Positions 43,721-52,146 of a stretch of 64,000 nucleotides of DNA are shown here, piece by piece. The notes beneath the pieces are model-generated. The model was not told the origin of the DNA and ran no database searches. It saw only the letters and a program-made list of their open reading frames with translations. Positions within the stretch are counted from its first letter, which is position 1. Every line of letters starts with the position of its first letter. The DNA lies in the NCBI RefSeq assembly GCF_904831005.1, contig NZ_LR882982.1, positions 248,001 through 312,000 on the forward strand, given 5' to 3'. The DNA is from Microbacterium hydrocarbonoxydans (lineage in GTDB: Bacteria > Actinomycetota > Actinomycetes > Actinomycetales > Microbacteriaceae). The position numbers and the translations under genes were made by a program.

Positions 43721-44545
43721 ATGGAACTGCTCGACGCCATCCGCCGCCGCAAGACCACGAACGGGCCGTTCCTGCCCGACCCGGTGTCGGAGGAGCATCA
43801 GCGCATCCTGCTCGAAGCGGCGGGACGCGCGCCCTCGCAGCTGAACAGCCAGCCGTGGCGGTTCGTGGTCATCGAGAACCGCGACACGATCGACAAGATC
43901 GCGCGCATCTCGGGCGACAGCATGACCGAGGCGATGTCGAACGGCACGTTCTTCGAACGCTACAAGCCGTACTTCCGCTTCAGCCAGGCCGAGATGGAGG
44001 AGAAGCGCAGCGGGATGCTGTTCGACAAGCTTCCCGCGGCGCTCCGCCCGTTCACGAGCCAGGTGTTCACCAAGCGCGGCCAGAAGCTGATGAACACGTT
44101 CGGGGTGCCCAAGACCCTGGGGGAGGAGAACCACAAGCTCGTCGCCGGCTCGCCGCTGCTGCTCGGCGTGATGCTCGATCGCAGCGAATACCGACCGGGC
44201 CAGCTGTCGTCGTTCTACTCGGTGTTCAGCATGGGTGCGGCGATGGAGAACGTCTGGCTCACCACGGTCGAGCTGGGCATGGGCATCCAGTTCATCTCGT
44301 TCCCGATGGAGGTTCCTGGGCAGTGGGACGAGATCGTGAAGCTGCTGCGCGTGCCCGACGACCTCGAGCTCATGGCGGTCTACCGCCTGGGCTACCTGCC
44401 CCCCGAGCAGCGCCGCCCCGCCATCGACTGGTCGAGTCATCAGCGCAAGCTCGCCTCGCAGTACGTGTTCCGCGAGAACTGCGAAGAGCCGCAGCAGGGG
44501 TGGGACGCGCCGCCGCCCGGCGCAGGTGCACCGACGGCGGACTGA
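43721..44545 (+). CDS. Nitroreductase family flavoprotein
   Basis: A 274-residue FMN-dependent reductase. Family motifs are [18 protein letters not shown], then [17 protein letters not shown] (FMN site) and the [12 protein letters not shown] region. It is longer than most nitroreductases, with an insertion of about 70 residues after the N-terminal motif (about 75-145) that could shape the substrate site. It follows a small membrane protein gene by 4 nt. The ATG at 43721 lacks a strong ribosome site, so translation may be coupled. The substrate is unknown. Confidence 0.9.
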   Translation: MELLDAIRRRKTTNGPFLPDPVSEEHQRILLEAAGRAPSQLNSQPWRFVVIENRDTIDKIARISGDSMTEAMSNGTFFERYKPYFRFSQAEMEEKRSGMLFDKLPAALRPFTSQVFTKRGQKLMNTFGVPKTLGEENHKLVAGSPLLLGVMLDRSEYRPGQLSSFYSVFSMGAAMENVWLTTVELGMGIQFISFPMEVPGQWDEIVKLLRVPDDLELMAVYRLGYLPPEQRRPAIDWSSHQRKLASQYVFRENCEEPQQGWDAPPPGAGAPTAD

Positions 44546-44548
44546 CCG

Positions 44549-46078
44549 TCAGCTCTCGCTCGTGCGGGGCAGGGGCTTCAGATCCTGCAGCGCCGGCCCT
44601 TCGATGCGCGTGCCCTCGGCGGTGAAACGCGAGGCGTGCAGCGGGCAGTCCCACGTGCACTCGGCGTCGTTCCAGTCGAGCACTCCGCCCAGGTGCGGGC
44701 ACACGGCCGAGACTGCTCGGGTGACGCCGTCGACCGTCGAGATGCCCACCGGGCGCCCGGCCCGGTTCGCGACGACGCCCTCGCCCTCGGCCGGCTTCGG
44801 CACGGGCACGGGCCTGCGTTCGGCGTCGACCCATCCGGTCGTCGCGGCGGCGGCCACCTTCGCACCCTCGACCGCTCCTCGAGCGAGGTCGGCGGGCACT
44901 GTCAGTCGCGTGCCGATCTTCACCATCCACGACGGTCGGTCATGCCAGCTCGCACCGAGGATCTCGGTCGTGAGTCGCAGGGCCGCGGCGGGCGCGTTCG
45001 ACAGGCCCCACTTGGCGTAACCCGTCGCGAAGCGGATGCGACCGAGGCCACGGGGCATCGCGCCGACGAACGGGATCTGATTGTTGGACTGATAGTCCTG
45101 TGCAGACCAGCGGTGGGTCTCTTCAGCGTCCGGGAAGTACTGCCGCGTCCACTCGACCAGATCGTCGATCGCGGCGGTCTCGCCGTCGGAGCGCCCGACC
45201 GGGTGGCCGTTGCCGCCGACCACCAGGCGCGCGGGGCCGCCGGGGCCATCGGCATCCGACACGGGCCGGATCGAGCGCGTGGGGCTGTCGACCGAGATGA
45301 ACGTGCTGTCGGGCACGCCGCCGGGGAGGCGGAACGAGACGCAGTACGAGCGGAAGGCGCGCATCTTCGCGAAGTAGAGTCCGCGGTCGAGGATCGGGTA
45401 CCCGGTGGCGATCACGATGTGGTCGGCGAAGAGGGGGCCGACCGGCGTCTCGACGCGCGGGTCGGGGAGCGCATGGGTGGCCGTCACCCGCACTCCGGTG
45501 TGCAGTGTTCCCCCGGAGGCGAGGAGCTCGCTCGCGAGCGCGTGGGTCACGAGCGCCGGATCGATCGTCACCTGGTCGTCGAGCGCCACGGCCGCCGCTG
45601 CGGGGAAGGCGGCTCCCGACAGTTCGCCTCGCGTGAGCATCCGCGTCTCGAGTCCCGCTTCGCGCGCGGCCTCGTGCACTTCGCGCACCGAGTCGACACC
45701 GCTCTCATCCTGGGCGTACGAGTGATCGGTGCGTCGTTCGTAGGTGACTCCCGCATGGTCGGCGAAGCCGAGCAGCCAGTCCATGCCTTCGCGGTTGCCC
45801 TCGACGTACGCCTGCACGAGTGCGGCGGAGTGGTGCCGGCGGATCTCGGCGAGCCGTTTTCCCTGCAGCAGGGTGAGCTTGCCGGTGTTGCCGCCGGTCG
45901 CGAGTTCGGCGACGGATCCCGCCTCGATCACGGCCACATCGAGACCCGCGCGCGTGAGCATGACAGCGGTGCTGAGACCGGTGAGCCCCGCGCCGACGAT
46001 GATCACGTCATGTCGTGCGCCGGGATCGAACGGTGTGCCGATGGGCGGGGTCCGGTCGAGCTTCCACAGTGGCTTCAT
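44549..46078 (-). CDS. FAD-dependent oxidoreductase with C-terminal Rieske domain
   Basis: A 509-residue protein. The N-terminal FAD domain has the dinucleotide motif DVIIVGAGLTGLSTAVMLTR (about 24-43). The C-terminal Rieske domain has CPHLGG and CPLHASRF, supplying the two Cys and two His ligands of a 2Fe-2S cluster. Proteins of this layout (YhfW-like) are of uncertain function; they probably oxidise an amine or sugar-derived substrate. The start at 46078 is chosen since sequence upstream is not conserved. It is convergent with the nitroreductase gene and 3 nt from it. Confidence 0.9.
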   Translation of the reverse strand: MKPLWKLDRTPPIGTPFDPGARHDVIIVGAGLTGLSTAVMLTRAGLDVAVIEAGSVAELATGGNTGKLTLLQGKRLAEIRRHHSAALVQAYVEGNREGMDWLLGFADHAGVTYERRTDHSYAQDESGVDSVREVHEAAREAGLETRMLTRGELSGAAFPAAAAVALDDQVTIDPALVTHALASELLASGGTLHTGVRVTATHALPDPRVETPVGPLFADHIVIATGYPILDRGLYFAKMRAFRSYCVSFRLPGGVPDSTFISVDSPTRSIRPVSDADGPGGPARLVVGGNGHPVGRSDGETAAIDDLVEWTRQYFPDAEETHRWSAQDYQSNNQIPFVGAMPRGLGRIRFATGYAKWGLSNAPAAALRLTTEILGASWHDRPSWMVKIGTRLTVPADLARGAVEGAKVAAAATTGWVDAERRPVPVPKPAEGEGVVANRAGRPVGISTVDGVTRAVSAVCPHLGGVLDWNDAECTWDCPLHASRFTAEGTRIEGPALQDLKPLPRTSES

Positions 46079-46165
46079 GGTGACAGTCTCGACCCGCCGC
46101 CCGTCTGGGCGCACCCGGTTGACAAGCGGGCCGATGCGTCGGAAGGGCGCGACTAGAGTTGCCGC

Positions 46166-46555
46166 GTGACCCCTCGACGCCTGCTCCTCGTCTTCGTGGG
46201 CGGCAGCATCGGCACGGCGGCACGGCTGGCCATCGGGCTCTGGATCCCGGATGCCGGTGGCTTTCCCGTGGCGACCCTCGCCGTCAACGTCATCGGCTCT
46301 CTGCTGATCGGCGTGGTCGCCGCGCGCCTGGCCTCGACCGCCGCCCCGCGGGTGTTCCTCGGCACCGGGGTGCTCGGGGGATTCACGACGTACAGCGCGT
46401 TCACGACCGGGGCGATCTCGCTGTCGACGCATGCTCCGATCCTGGCGTTCGCGTATGCCGCGAGCAGCCTCGTGCTCGGCCTCGCCGCCGCGGCGCTCGG
46501 ACTCCGCGCGGGCCGCCCGCGCTCGTCGGCACCTCACGTCGGAGCCGACGCGTGA
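46166..46555 (+). CDS. crcB: Fluoride efflux channel CrcB/FluC, subunit 1
   Basis: A 129-residue protein with four membrane helices. Fluc family motifs are GGSIGTAARLAIGLW in helix 1, the Asn of LAVNVIGSLLIGV in helix 2 and GVLGGFTTYSAFTTGA in helix 3. It is the first of two adjacent paralogs that together probably form a heterodimeric channel. The GTG at 46166 lies 6 nt after TAGAGT (46154-46159), so it is leaderless. I see no fluoride riboswitch upstream. The stop overlaps the second gene. Confidence 0.94.
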   Translation: MTPRRLLLVFVGGSIGTAARLAIGLWIPDAGGFPVATLAVNVIGSLLIGVVAARLASTAAPRVFLGTGVLGGFTTYSAFTTGAISLSTHAPILAFAYAASSLVLGLAAAALGLRAGRPRSSAPHVGADA

Positions 46556-46911
46556 GCCCCCTGCTGTTCCTCGGCGCCGCGCTCGCCGGCGGCGCGGGGG
46601 CGGTACTGCGCTACCTCGTCGATCGCGGTGTCGCGAAGATCGCGCGCGGCCGTTTTCCCTGGGGCATCCTGCTCGTGAACCTCAGTGGATCGTTCGCGCT
46701 CGGCCTCGTGACCGCGGCGTTGCCCGATCAGGCGTTCCTGCTGGGAGCAGGGCTGCTCGGCGGATACACCACCTTCAGCACGGCCATGCTCGACACGGTC
46801 GCGCTGTGGGGCGACGGTGCGCGCCGAGCATCCGCGTTCAATGCCGTCGGGATGCTGCTGATGGGGCTCGTCGCCGCCGGTCTCGGTCTCGCCGTCGGCT
46901 CGGCCATCTGA
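46552..46911 (+). CDS. crcB: Fluoride efflux channel CrcB/FluC, subunit 2
   Basis: A 119-residue paralog of the preceding channel protein, with GAALAGGAGAVLRYLVDRGV, the Asn of LLVNLSGSFALGLV and LLGGYTTFSTAMLDTV. The GTG start overlaps the first gene by 4 nt. Paired genes of this kind encode subunits of opposite membrane orientation, with the Phe and Thr of the FTTYSAF/YTTFSTA segments lining the fluoride path. Confidence 0.94.
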   Translation: MSPLLFLGAALAGGAGAVLRYLVDRGVAKIARGRFPWGILLVNLSGSFALGLVTAALPDQAFLLGAGLLGGYTTFSTAMLDTVALWGDGARRASAFNAVGMLLMGLVAAGLGLAVGSAI

Positions 46912-46962
46912 CCGCTGGGCAGGCGAGCGCACCCGGCGAATCTCCAGCTTCTCGCGGCAGAA

Positions 46963-46990
46963 TGTACAAACGTACATGTACGCGCGTACA
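46963..46990 (+). promoter_or_regulatory. Tandem TetR operators upstream of the RND operon
   Basis: Two abutting 14-bp palindromes occur: TGTACAAACGTACA (46963-46976) and TGTACGCGCGTACA (46977-46990; fully symmetric). The shared arms are TGTAC/GTACA. They end 19 nt before the TetR start codon and match the style of TetR autoregulatory sites. Confidence 0.88.
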
Positions 46991-47009
46991 GGCGAGGGCG
47001 GGGGATCGG

Positions 47010-47603
47010 ATGAGCGAGGGCACACGCCGCCGCCGGGATCCCGAAGCGCGCCGCCTCGAGATCGTGACCGCAGCTGCCGAGCTGATCGTCGAGATCGGTG
47101 TCGACGCGCTCACCCACCGCAAGGTCGCCGCGCGCGCCGGTGTGCCGCTCGGCGCCACCACGCAGTACTTCGCGACACTCGACGACCTGCGTGAGGCAGC
47201 CATCGGCGCGCTCGCCGCAGAGATCGAGACCCGCATCGATGAGACCAGGCGCGCGGTGGTCGTCGAGGGCGTGACGCCCGAAGGACTAGCGAGGCTCGTG
47301 CACCAGGGACTCACGGATGCGCGGGCGATCCAAGCCGACCGTGCCGTCGTCACCGCCGCCGTGCACGACCCGCGCGTACGGCAGTTCGCCAGGCTCTGGT
47401 CCGACGAGATCGTCGGGTTCATCGCCCCGGTTCACGGGGTGGACCGCGCCAGGGCCGCTGCCGTCTTCATCGACGGCGTACTGTGGCATGCACAGATCCA
47501 CGACGAGCCGCTCGACGAAGAGCTCATCCGCGACGCCCTCGCCGGGATCCTCATCCCTCGACAGGCGTCCTCCTCAGCATCCACCGCCGCAGCATCCTCC
47601 TGA
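47010..47603 (+). CDS. TetR-family repressor of the RND exporter
   Basis: A 197-residue TetR protein. The DNA-binding domain lies at about 10-55 (RRLEIVTAAAELIVEIGVDA, then KVAARAGVPLGATTQYFATL). The C-terminal ligand domain is helical. The ATG at 47010 follows GGGGGA. Tandem palindromes 19 nt upstream are the likely operators. The efflux gene starts 23 nt after its stop, which suggests one operon that is opened when the repressor binds a pump substrate. Confidence 0.9.
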   Translation: MSEGTRRRRDPEARRLEIVTAAAELIVEIGVDALTHRKVAARAGVPLGATTQYFATLDDLREAAIGALAAEIETRIDETRRAVVVEGVTPEGLARLVHQGLTDARAIQADRAVVTAAVHDPRVRQFARLWSDEIVGFIAPVHGVDRARAAAVFIDGVLWHAQIHDEPLDEELIRDALAGILIPRQASSSASTAAASS

Positions 47604-47626
47604 TCCCACCGAGAGAGAATCCGCCC

Positions 47627-50600
47627 TTGTCGAACCTCGCCGTCCTGAGTCTCAAGAACCGCGCGCTGATCGCCCTGATCACGATCGTCGCCGCCGTGTT
47701 CGGTGGGCTCGCTCTGACGAACCTCAAGCAGGAGCTCATCCCCTCGCTCGAGCTGCCCAACCTGATGGTCATGACGACCTACCCCGGTGCCTCGCCCGAG
47801 GTCGTCGAGAACGACGTCTCGACGCCCATCGAGTCAGCGATCCAGGGGGTTCCCGGCCTCGAGGGCACGACTGCCACGAGCACGACGAACGCCTCGATCG
47901 TGCAGGCGACGTTCGCATACGGCACCAACCTCGCCACGGCCGAGCAGAAGATCCAGCAGGCCATCAACCGCATCTCGGGTCAGCTGCCCGAAGACCTGAG
48001 CCCCCAGGTGCTCGCGGTGTCGATCGACGATTTCCCCGTGATCCAGGTCGCGGTGACGGGATTCGACGATGCCGAGAACGCGCAGGCCGAGCTGACGAGC
48101 GTCGCGATCCCCGAACTCGAAGACGTCGACGGCGTCAACGCCGCGCAGCTCATCGGAGGGGTCGGCCAGCGCATCACGATCACGCCCGATGTCGCGGCGC
48201 TCGCCGCGCAGGGGCAGACCCCGCAGGCCATCAGCACGGCGCTGCAGCAGAACGGCACTCTGTTCCCGGGTGGTGAGATCACCGAGAACGGTCAGACCCT
48301 CACGGTGCAGACGGGAGCGAAGATCACCTCCGTCGAGGAGATCGCGGCACTGCCGCTCGTGGGCACGACGGCGACCGTCGGAGACGTGGCGACGGTGGTG
48401 CAGGAGACCGATCCTGTCTCATCGATCTCGCGCGTCGACGGCAAGGATGCGCTCTCGATCTCGATCACCAAGCTGCCCGCCGCCAACACGGTCGAGGTCT
48501 CGCAGGGTGTCATCGCCGCTCTCGACACGATCGGCGAGGCGTTCCCCGACGCCGAGTTCACGATCATCTTCGACCAGGCGCCGTTCATCCAGCAGTCGAT
48601 CGAGACGCTCGCGACCGAGGGGCTGCTCGGGCTCGTCTTCGCCGTGATCATCATCCTCGTCTTCCTGCTCTCGATCAGATCGACGCTCGTGACCGCGATC
48701 TCGATCCCGACCAGCGTGCTGATCACCTTCATCGGACTGCAGGCGTTCGGATACTCGCTCAACATCCTGACCCTCGGAGCGCTCACGATCGCGATCGGCC
48801 GCGTGGTCGACGACTCGATCGTCGTGATCGAGAACATCAAACGGCACTATGTGGGCGACGCGGACAAGGGCGATGCGATCCGCCTCGCGGTGCGCGAGGT
48901 CGCGATGGCGGTGACCTCGTCGACCATCACCACGGTCGCGGTGTTCCTGCCGATCGTGTTCGTCGGCGACATGGTCGGCGAGCTGTTCCGTCCGTTCGCC
49001 ATGACCGTCTCGATCGCGATGGTGGCCTCGCTGCTCGTGTCGCTGACGATCGTGCCGGTGCTCGCCTACTGGTTCCTGCGACCCGGCAAGCCGCTGCTCG
49101 ACGAGAACGGCGTGCAGATCGATCCGGAGGACCCGGCTGCGCCGCCGACCCCGCTGCAGCGCGCGTACCGGCCGATTCTCGGGTGGACGCTCAAGCACTC
49201 GGGGCTCACCGTGATCCTCGCCGTCGTCGTGCTCGGCGCGACGCTCGCCGCCGCGCCGCTGATGAAGGTGAACTTCCTCAGCGACTCGGGGCAGAACACC
49301 ATGACCGTGACTCAGGACCTCGGGCCGACCGCGAGCCTGGAGACCAAGTCGGAGGCGGCTGTCGCCGTCGAGGACGCCCTGATGGAGATCGACGGCGTCA
49401 CCACGGTGCAGGCGTCGATCGGGTCGAGCGGCTCCGCGCTGCGCGACGCGTTCTCGGGAGGCGCCGGAATCACCTACTCGGTGCTCACCGACGCCGACGC
49501 CGATCAGGAGGAGCTGAGGGCAGCGGTGCAGGATGCCGTCGCCGACCTCACCGACGTCGGAGAGGTGTCGGTCGCATCGTCTGCGGGCTTCGGGTCGAGC
49601 GACATCGAGATCTCCGTCTCCGCCTCGAACGCCGAGGACCTGCAGGCTGCGACGACCGCCGTGGCGGACGAGCTCGACGGGCGAGACGGCATCGGACAGA
49701 TCACCGACAACCTCGCCGCAGCTCTGCCGTACCTGGCTGTGGTCGTGGATCGGGATGCCGCGGCACAGCGGGGTCTCTCAGAGGCCGCTGTCGGATCGAT
49801 CGTGTCGAACACCATGCGTCCGCAGCAGGTCGGCACTGTCGAGATCGATGACACGTCCCTCACGATCTACCTCGCGTCGGCCGAACCGCCCACCACGGCA
49901 CAGGCTCTGCGCGAGCTGGCGATTCCGACCCCGCTCGGCGTGGTGCAGCTGCAGGAGATCGCGACGGTCGAGGAGCGCAACGGCCCCACCTCGATCACGA
50001 CCGAGCAGGGACGCCGCACCGCCACGATCACCGTGCCCCCGGCATCCGACAACCTGGCCGTGGCCACCCAGTCGGTCACCGAGGCGCTCGCCGCGGTCGA
50101 ACTGCCCGACGGTGCCTCGGCCGAGGTCGGCGGTGTGGCGACCCAGCAGGCGGACTCGTTCTCACAGCTGGGCCTTGCGATGCTCGCGGCGATCCTGATC
50201 GTCTACGTCGTGATGGTGGCGACCTTCAAGTCGCTGCGCCAGCCGCTGCTGCTGCTCGTGTCGGTGCCGTTCGCGGCGACCGGAGCGATCCTGCTGCAGA
50301 TCATCACCGGCGTGCCGCTCGGTGTGGCGTCGCTCATCGGCGTGCTGATGCTCATCGGCATCGTGGTCACCAACGCGATCGTGCTCATCGACCTCGTCAA
50401 CCAGTACCGCGAGAAGGGGCTGTCGACGCTCGACGCCGTGAAGGCGGGTGGGGAGAAGCGACTGCGTCCGATCCTCATGACGGCGCTCGCGACGATCTTC
50501 GCGCTGACCCCGATGGCGCTCGGCATCACAGGGCACGGCGGCTTCATCTCGCAGCCGCTGGCGATCGTCGTGATCGGCGGACTCATCTCGTCGACCGTGC

Positions 50601-50842
50601 TGACGCTGATCGTGCTGCCCACGCTCTACAACCTCGTCGAGGGCGCGAAGGAGCGACGACGCGCTCGCAAGGCGGGATCAGGCGACGACGGGTCGGCGCC
50701 GGCCGAGGGTGCTGAGCCCTCGGACGGGCCCGCCCCCGCGGGTGCTCCGGCGCTGGCCGGCGCGGGTGCGACGGGTTCGGATCACGGATTGCCGCACGCG
50801 AACCAGCTGACCCGGCGCGAGCTGCGCGAGCGCGGCGAGTAG
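47627..50842 (+). CDS. RND (AcrB/HAE1-like) efflux transporter
   Basis: A 1071-residue RND permease with 12 helices and two large extracellular loops. Typical motifs are LIPSLELPNLMVMTTYPGAS, the helix 4 proton relay GRVVDDSIVVIEN and the second-half repeat LMLIGIVVTNAIVLIDLV. The C-terminal tail is Ala/Pro/Gly-rich. The TTG at 47627 is chosen: it follows GAGAGAG and gives the usual SNLAVLSLKNRALI opening. No adaptor or outer-membrane partner is nearby, as expected for a monoderm. It probably exports hydrophobic compounds under TetR control. Confidence 0.93.
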   Translation: MSNLAVLSLKNRALIALITIVAAVFGGLALTNLKQELIPSLELPNLMVMTTYPGASPEVVENDVSTPIESAIQGVPGLEGTTATSTTNASIVQATFAYGTNLATAEQKIQQAINRISGQLPEDLSPQVLAVSIDDFPVIQVAVTGFDDAENAQAELTSVAIPELEDVDGVNAAQLIGGVGQRITITPDVAALAAQGQTPQAISTALQQNGTLFPGGEITENGQTLTVQTGAKITSVEEIAALPLVGTTATVGDVATVVQETDPVSSISRVDGKDALSISITKLPAANTVEVSQGVIAALDTIGEAFPDAEFTIIFDQAPFIQQSIETLATEGLLGLVFAVIIILVFLLSIRSTLVTAISIPTSVLITFIGLQAFGYSLNILTLGALTIAIGRVVDDSIVVIENIKRHYVGDADKGDAIRLAVREVAMAVTSSTITTVAVFLPIVFVGDMVGELFRPFAMTVSIAMVASLLVSLTIVPVLAYWFLRPGKPLLDENGVQIDPEDPAAPPTPLQRAYRPILGWTLKHSGLTVILAVVVLGATLAAAPLMKVNFLSDSGQNTMTVTQDLGPTASLETKSEAAVAVEDALMEIDGVTTVQASIGSSGSALRDAFSGGAGITYSVLTDADADQEELRAAVQDAVADLTDVGEVSVASSAGFGSSDIEISVSASNAEDLQAATTAVADELDGRDGIGQITDNLAAALPYLAVVVDRDAAAQRGLSEAAVGSIVSNTMRPQQVGTVEIDDTSLTIYLASAEPPTTAQALRELAIPTPLGVVQLQEIATVEERNGPTSITTEQGRRTATITVPPASDNLAVATQSVTEALAAVELPDGASAEVGGVATQQADSFSQLGLAMLAAILIVYVVMVATFKSLRQPLLLLVSVPFAATGAILLQIITGVPLGVASLIGVLMLIGIVVTNAIVLIDLVNQYREKGLSTLDAVKAGGEKRLRPILMTALATIFALTPMALGITGHGGFISQPLAIVVIGGLISSTVLTLIVLPTLYNLVEGAKERRRARKAGSGDDGSAPAEGAEPSDGPAPAGAPALAGAGATGSDHGLPHANQLTRRELRERGE

Positions 50843-50958
50843 TCGCTTCGCCGCGCACGGCCCGTCACGACGATGCTCGATGCCCGCCCGGAACTGTTCT
50901 CCGGGTGGGCATCGGCATGCTCCTGCGGGGTCGGGTGCGCGTCAGCGAGCGCCCGCGC

Positions 50959-51855
50959 TCATTCGAACGTGATGCCCCACTCCAGCGTCCAGGTATCGCC
51001 AGGGGCGAGGCGGCGGATGCCGATGCTGCTGTTGAGGGCATCGGCGGGGGCGGTCATGGGCTCGATCGCCACCGCGAGCGACTGCCCCGGGTACTTGTCG
51101 GTGATGTAGACCTGCACGAAGTCGAAGCCCGCGCCCTGCCAGAGCGTCAGTCGGCGCCCGTCCGGAGCCGTCAGCGAGTGCCGCACAAGGCCGTCGGCGT
51201 CGCGCTCGAGGTCGGTGAACCCGGTGTCGAGGGTCACGTCGCCCACCCGCACGCCGTCGCGCAGCGCGGCATCCGCCGGGCGCGTGCCCGTGGGCAGCAT
51301 CCGTTCGTCGGTGTCGAACGCGGTCTGCGCGGGCACCCGCAACACGAGGTCGTGCGGATCGACATCGCCGATCGTCACGAAGGGGTGTGTGCCGAGCGCC
51401 ACCGGCGCCGCCGTGGCGGAACGGTTGGTCAGGGCATGGGTCACGTCGATCCCGTCTGCGCGCAGCACGTACGTGACGCTGGTCTCGATCAGATACGGGT
51501 AGCCCGTCTGCGGCACGATCGTGGCACTCAACGTCGCCGCCGACGCCGACTCCTCGATCGCGTAGGCCGTGAAGCGCAGGAGCCCGTGGCTGGCGTTCAT
51601 GAACTTCGGCTCGGTGATGGCGAGCTGCCGCTCGGTGCCCTCGTCTGTCCAGAGGCCGTCGCGTACGCGATTCGGCCAGGGCGTGAGCACGACGCCCGAA
51701 CATGAGGGCGTCGGAGAGTCAAGGGGATACGGGGAGATCAGGTCGACGGAGCCGATGCGCAGCGAGCGGAGGGACGCGCCGACCTGGGCGATCTGAGCGC
51801 TGACGTCGCCGAGCTGCAGGTGCACCTGGGTGCCGGTGGGGGATGCGGAGTTCAC
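50959..51855 (-). CDS. Aldose 1-epimerase family protein
   Basis: A 298-residue galactose mutarotase-like protein that interconverts sugar anomers. Family features are GVVLTPWPNRVRDGLW (substrate Arg), FMNASHGLLRFTAY with the first catalytic His, LGTHPF with the second, and the Glu of AVAIEPMTAP near the end. The GTG at 51855 lies 6 nt after TACGAT, giving a leaderless mRNA. It is convergent with the RND gene and divergent from the helicase leader region. Confidence 0.9.
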   Translation of the reverse strand: MNSASPTGTQVHLQLGDVSAQIAQVGASLRSLRIGSVDLISPYPLDSPTPSCSGVVLTPWPNRVRDGLWTDEGTERQLAITEPKFMNASHGLLRFTAYAIEESASAATLSATIVPQTGYPYLIETSVTYVLRADGIDVTHALTNRSATAAPVALGTHPFVTIGDVDPHDLVLRVPAQTAFDTDERMLPTGTRPADAALRDGVRVGDVTLDTGFTDLERDADGLVRHSLTAPDGRRLTLWQGAGFDFVQVYITDKYPGQSLAVAIEPMTAPADALNSSIGIRRLAPGDTWTLEWGITFE

Positions 51856-51987
51856 CCCGCAATCGTATGGCGAGCCGCGCCCGCCCGGGAGACTGGGTGG
51901 TTTTTCAGGTGCGCCCGCTACACTTAATGCGTCGGCTTCGGACACCCGCGCAGTGCGCGGACGTTTTGTGTAAGAAGTGTGAGTCCA

Positions 51988-52130
51988 GGGGCCGATGGTG
52001 AGCGTCGCTCGACGCTAATCAACCATCACATGAATGGCCCCGGCCGCTGACAGTCCGGAACCCCGCCGATCGCATCCGATCCGGCGCAGGGTGCTCGCGC
52101 GTGTGCGCGGCGCCGTTCTCGTGCGAGAAC
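51988..52130 (+). ncRNA. Structured 5' leader of the DEAD-box helicase mRNA
   Basis: A long nested hairpin can form. The outer stem is GGGGCC/GGCCCC (51988-51993 with 52036-52041), the middle stem GATGGT/ACCATC (51994-51999 with 52022-52027), and the tip AGCGTCG/CGACGCT (52001-52007 with 52010-52016). A second stem-loop GTTCTC/GAGAAC (52115-52120 with 52125-52130) lies directly ahead of the AGAAGGAC ribosome site. A -10-like TACACT (51919-51924) gives a leader of about 215 nt. Long leaders on RNA helicase genes often control cold or feedback regulation. Structure is predicted by eye. Confidence 0.6.
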
Positions 52131-52146
52131 TCAGAAGGACATCCCC

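Noticed and set aside
42878..43758. Open frames on both strands through the 42.9-43.3 kb repeats
   Set aside because: They only translate the inverted repeat units, as the repeated peptide segments show. They overlap the nitroreductase-side genes out of frame.
46119..46124. TTGACA as -35 for crcB
   Set aside because: It lies 29 nt from the -10 TAGAGT, far outside a functional spacer.
46079..46165. Fluoride riboswitch before crcB
   Set aside because: No crcB-motif pseudoknot elements were seen, and the likely leaderless start leaves no room for one.
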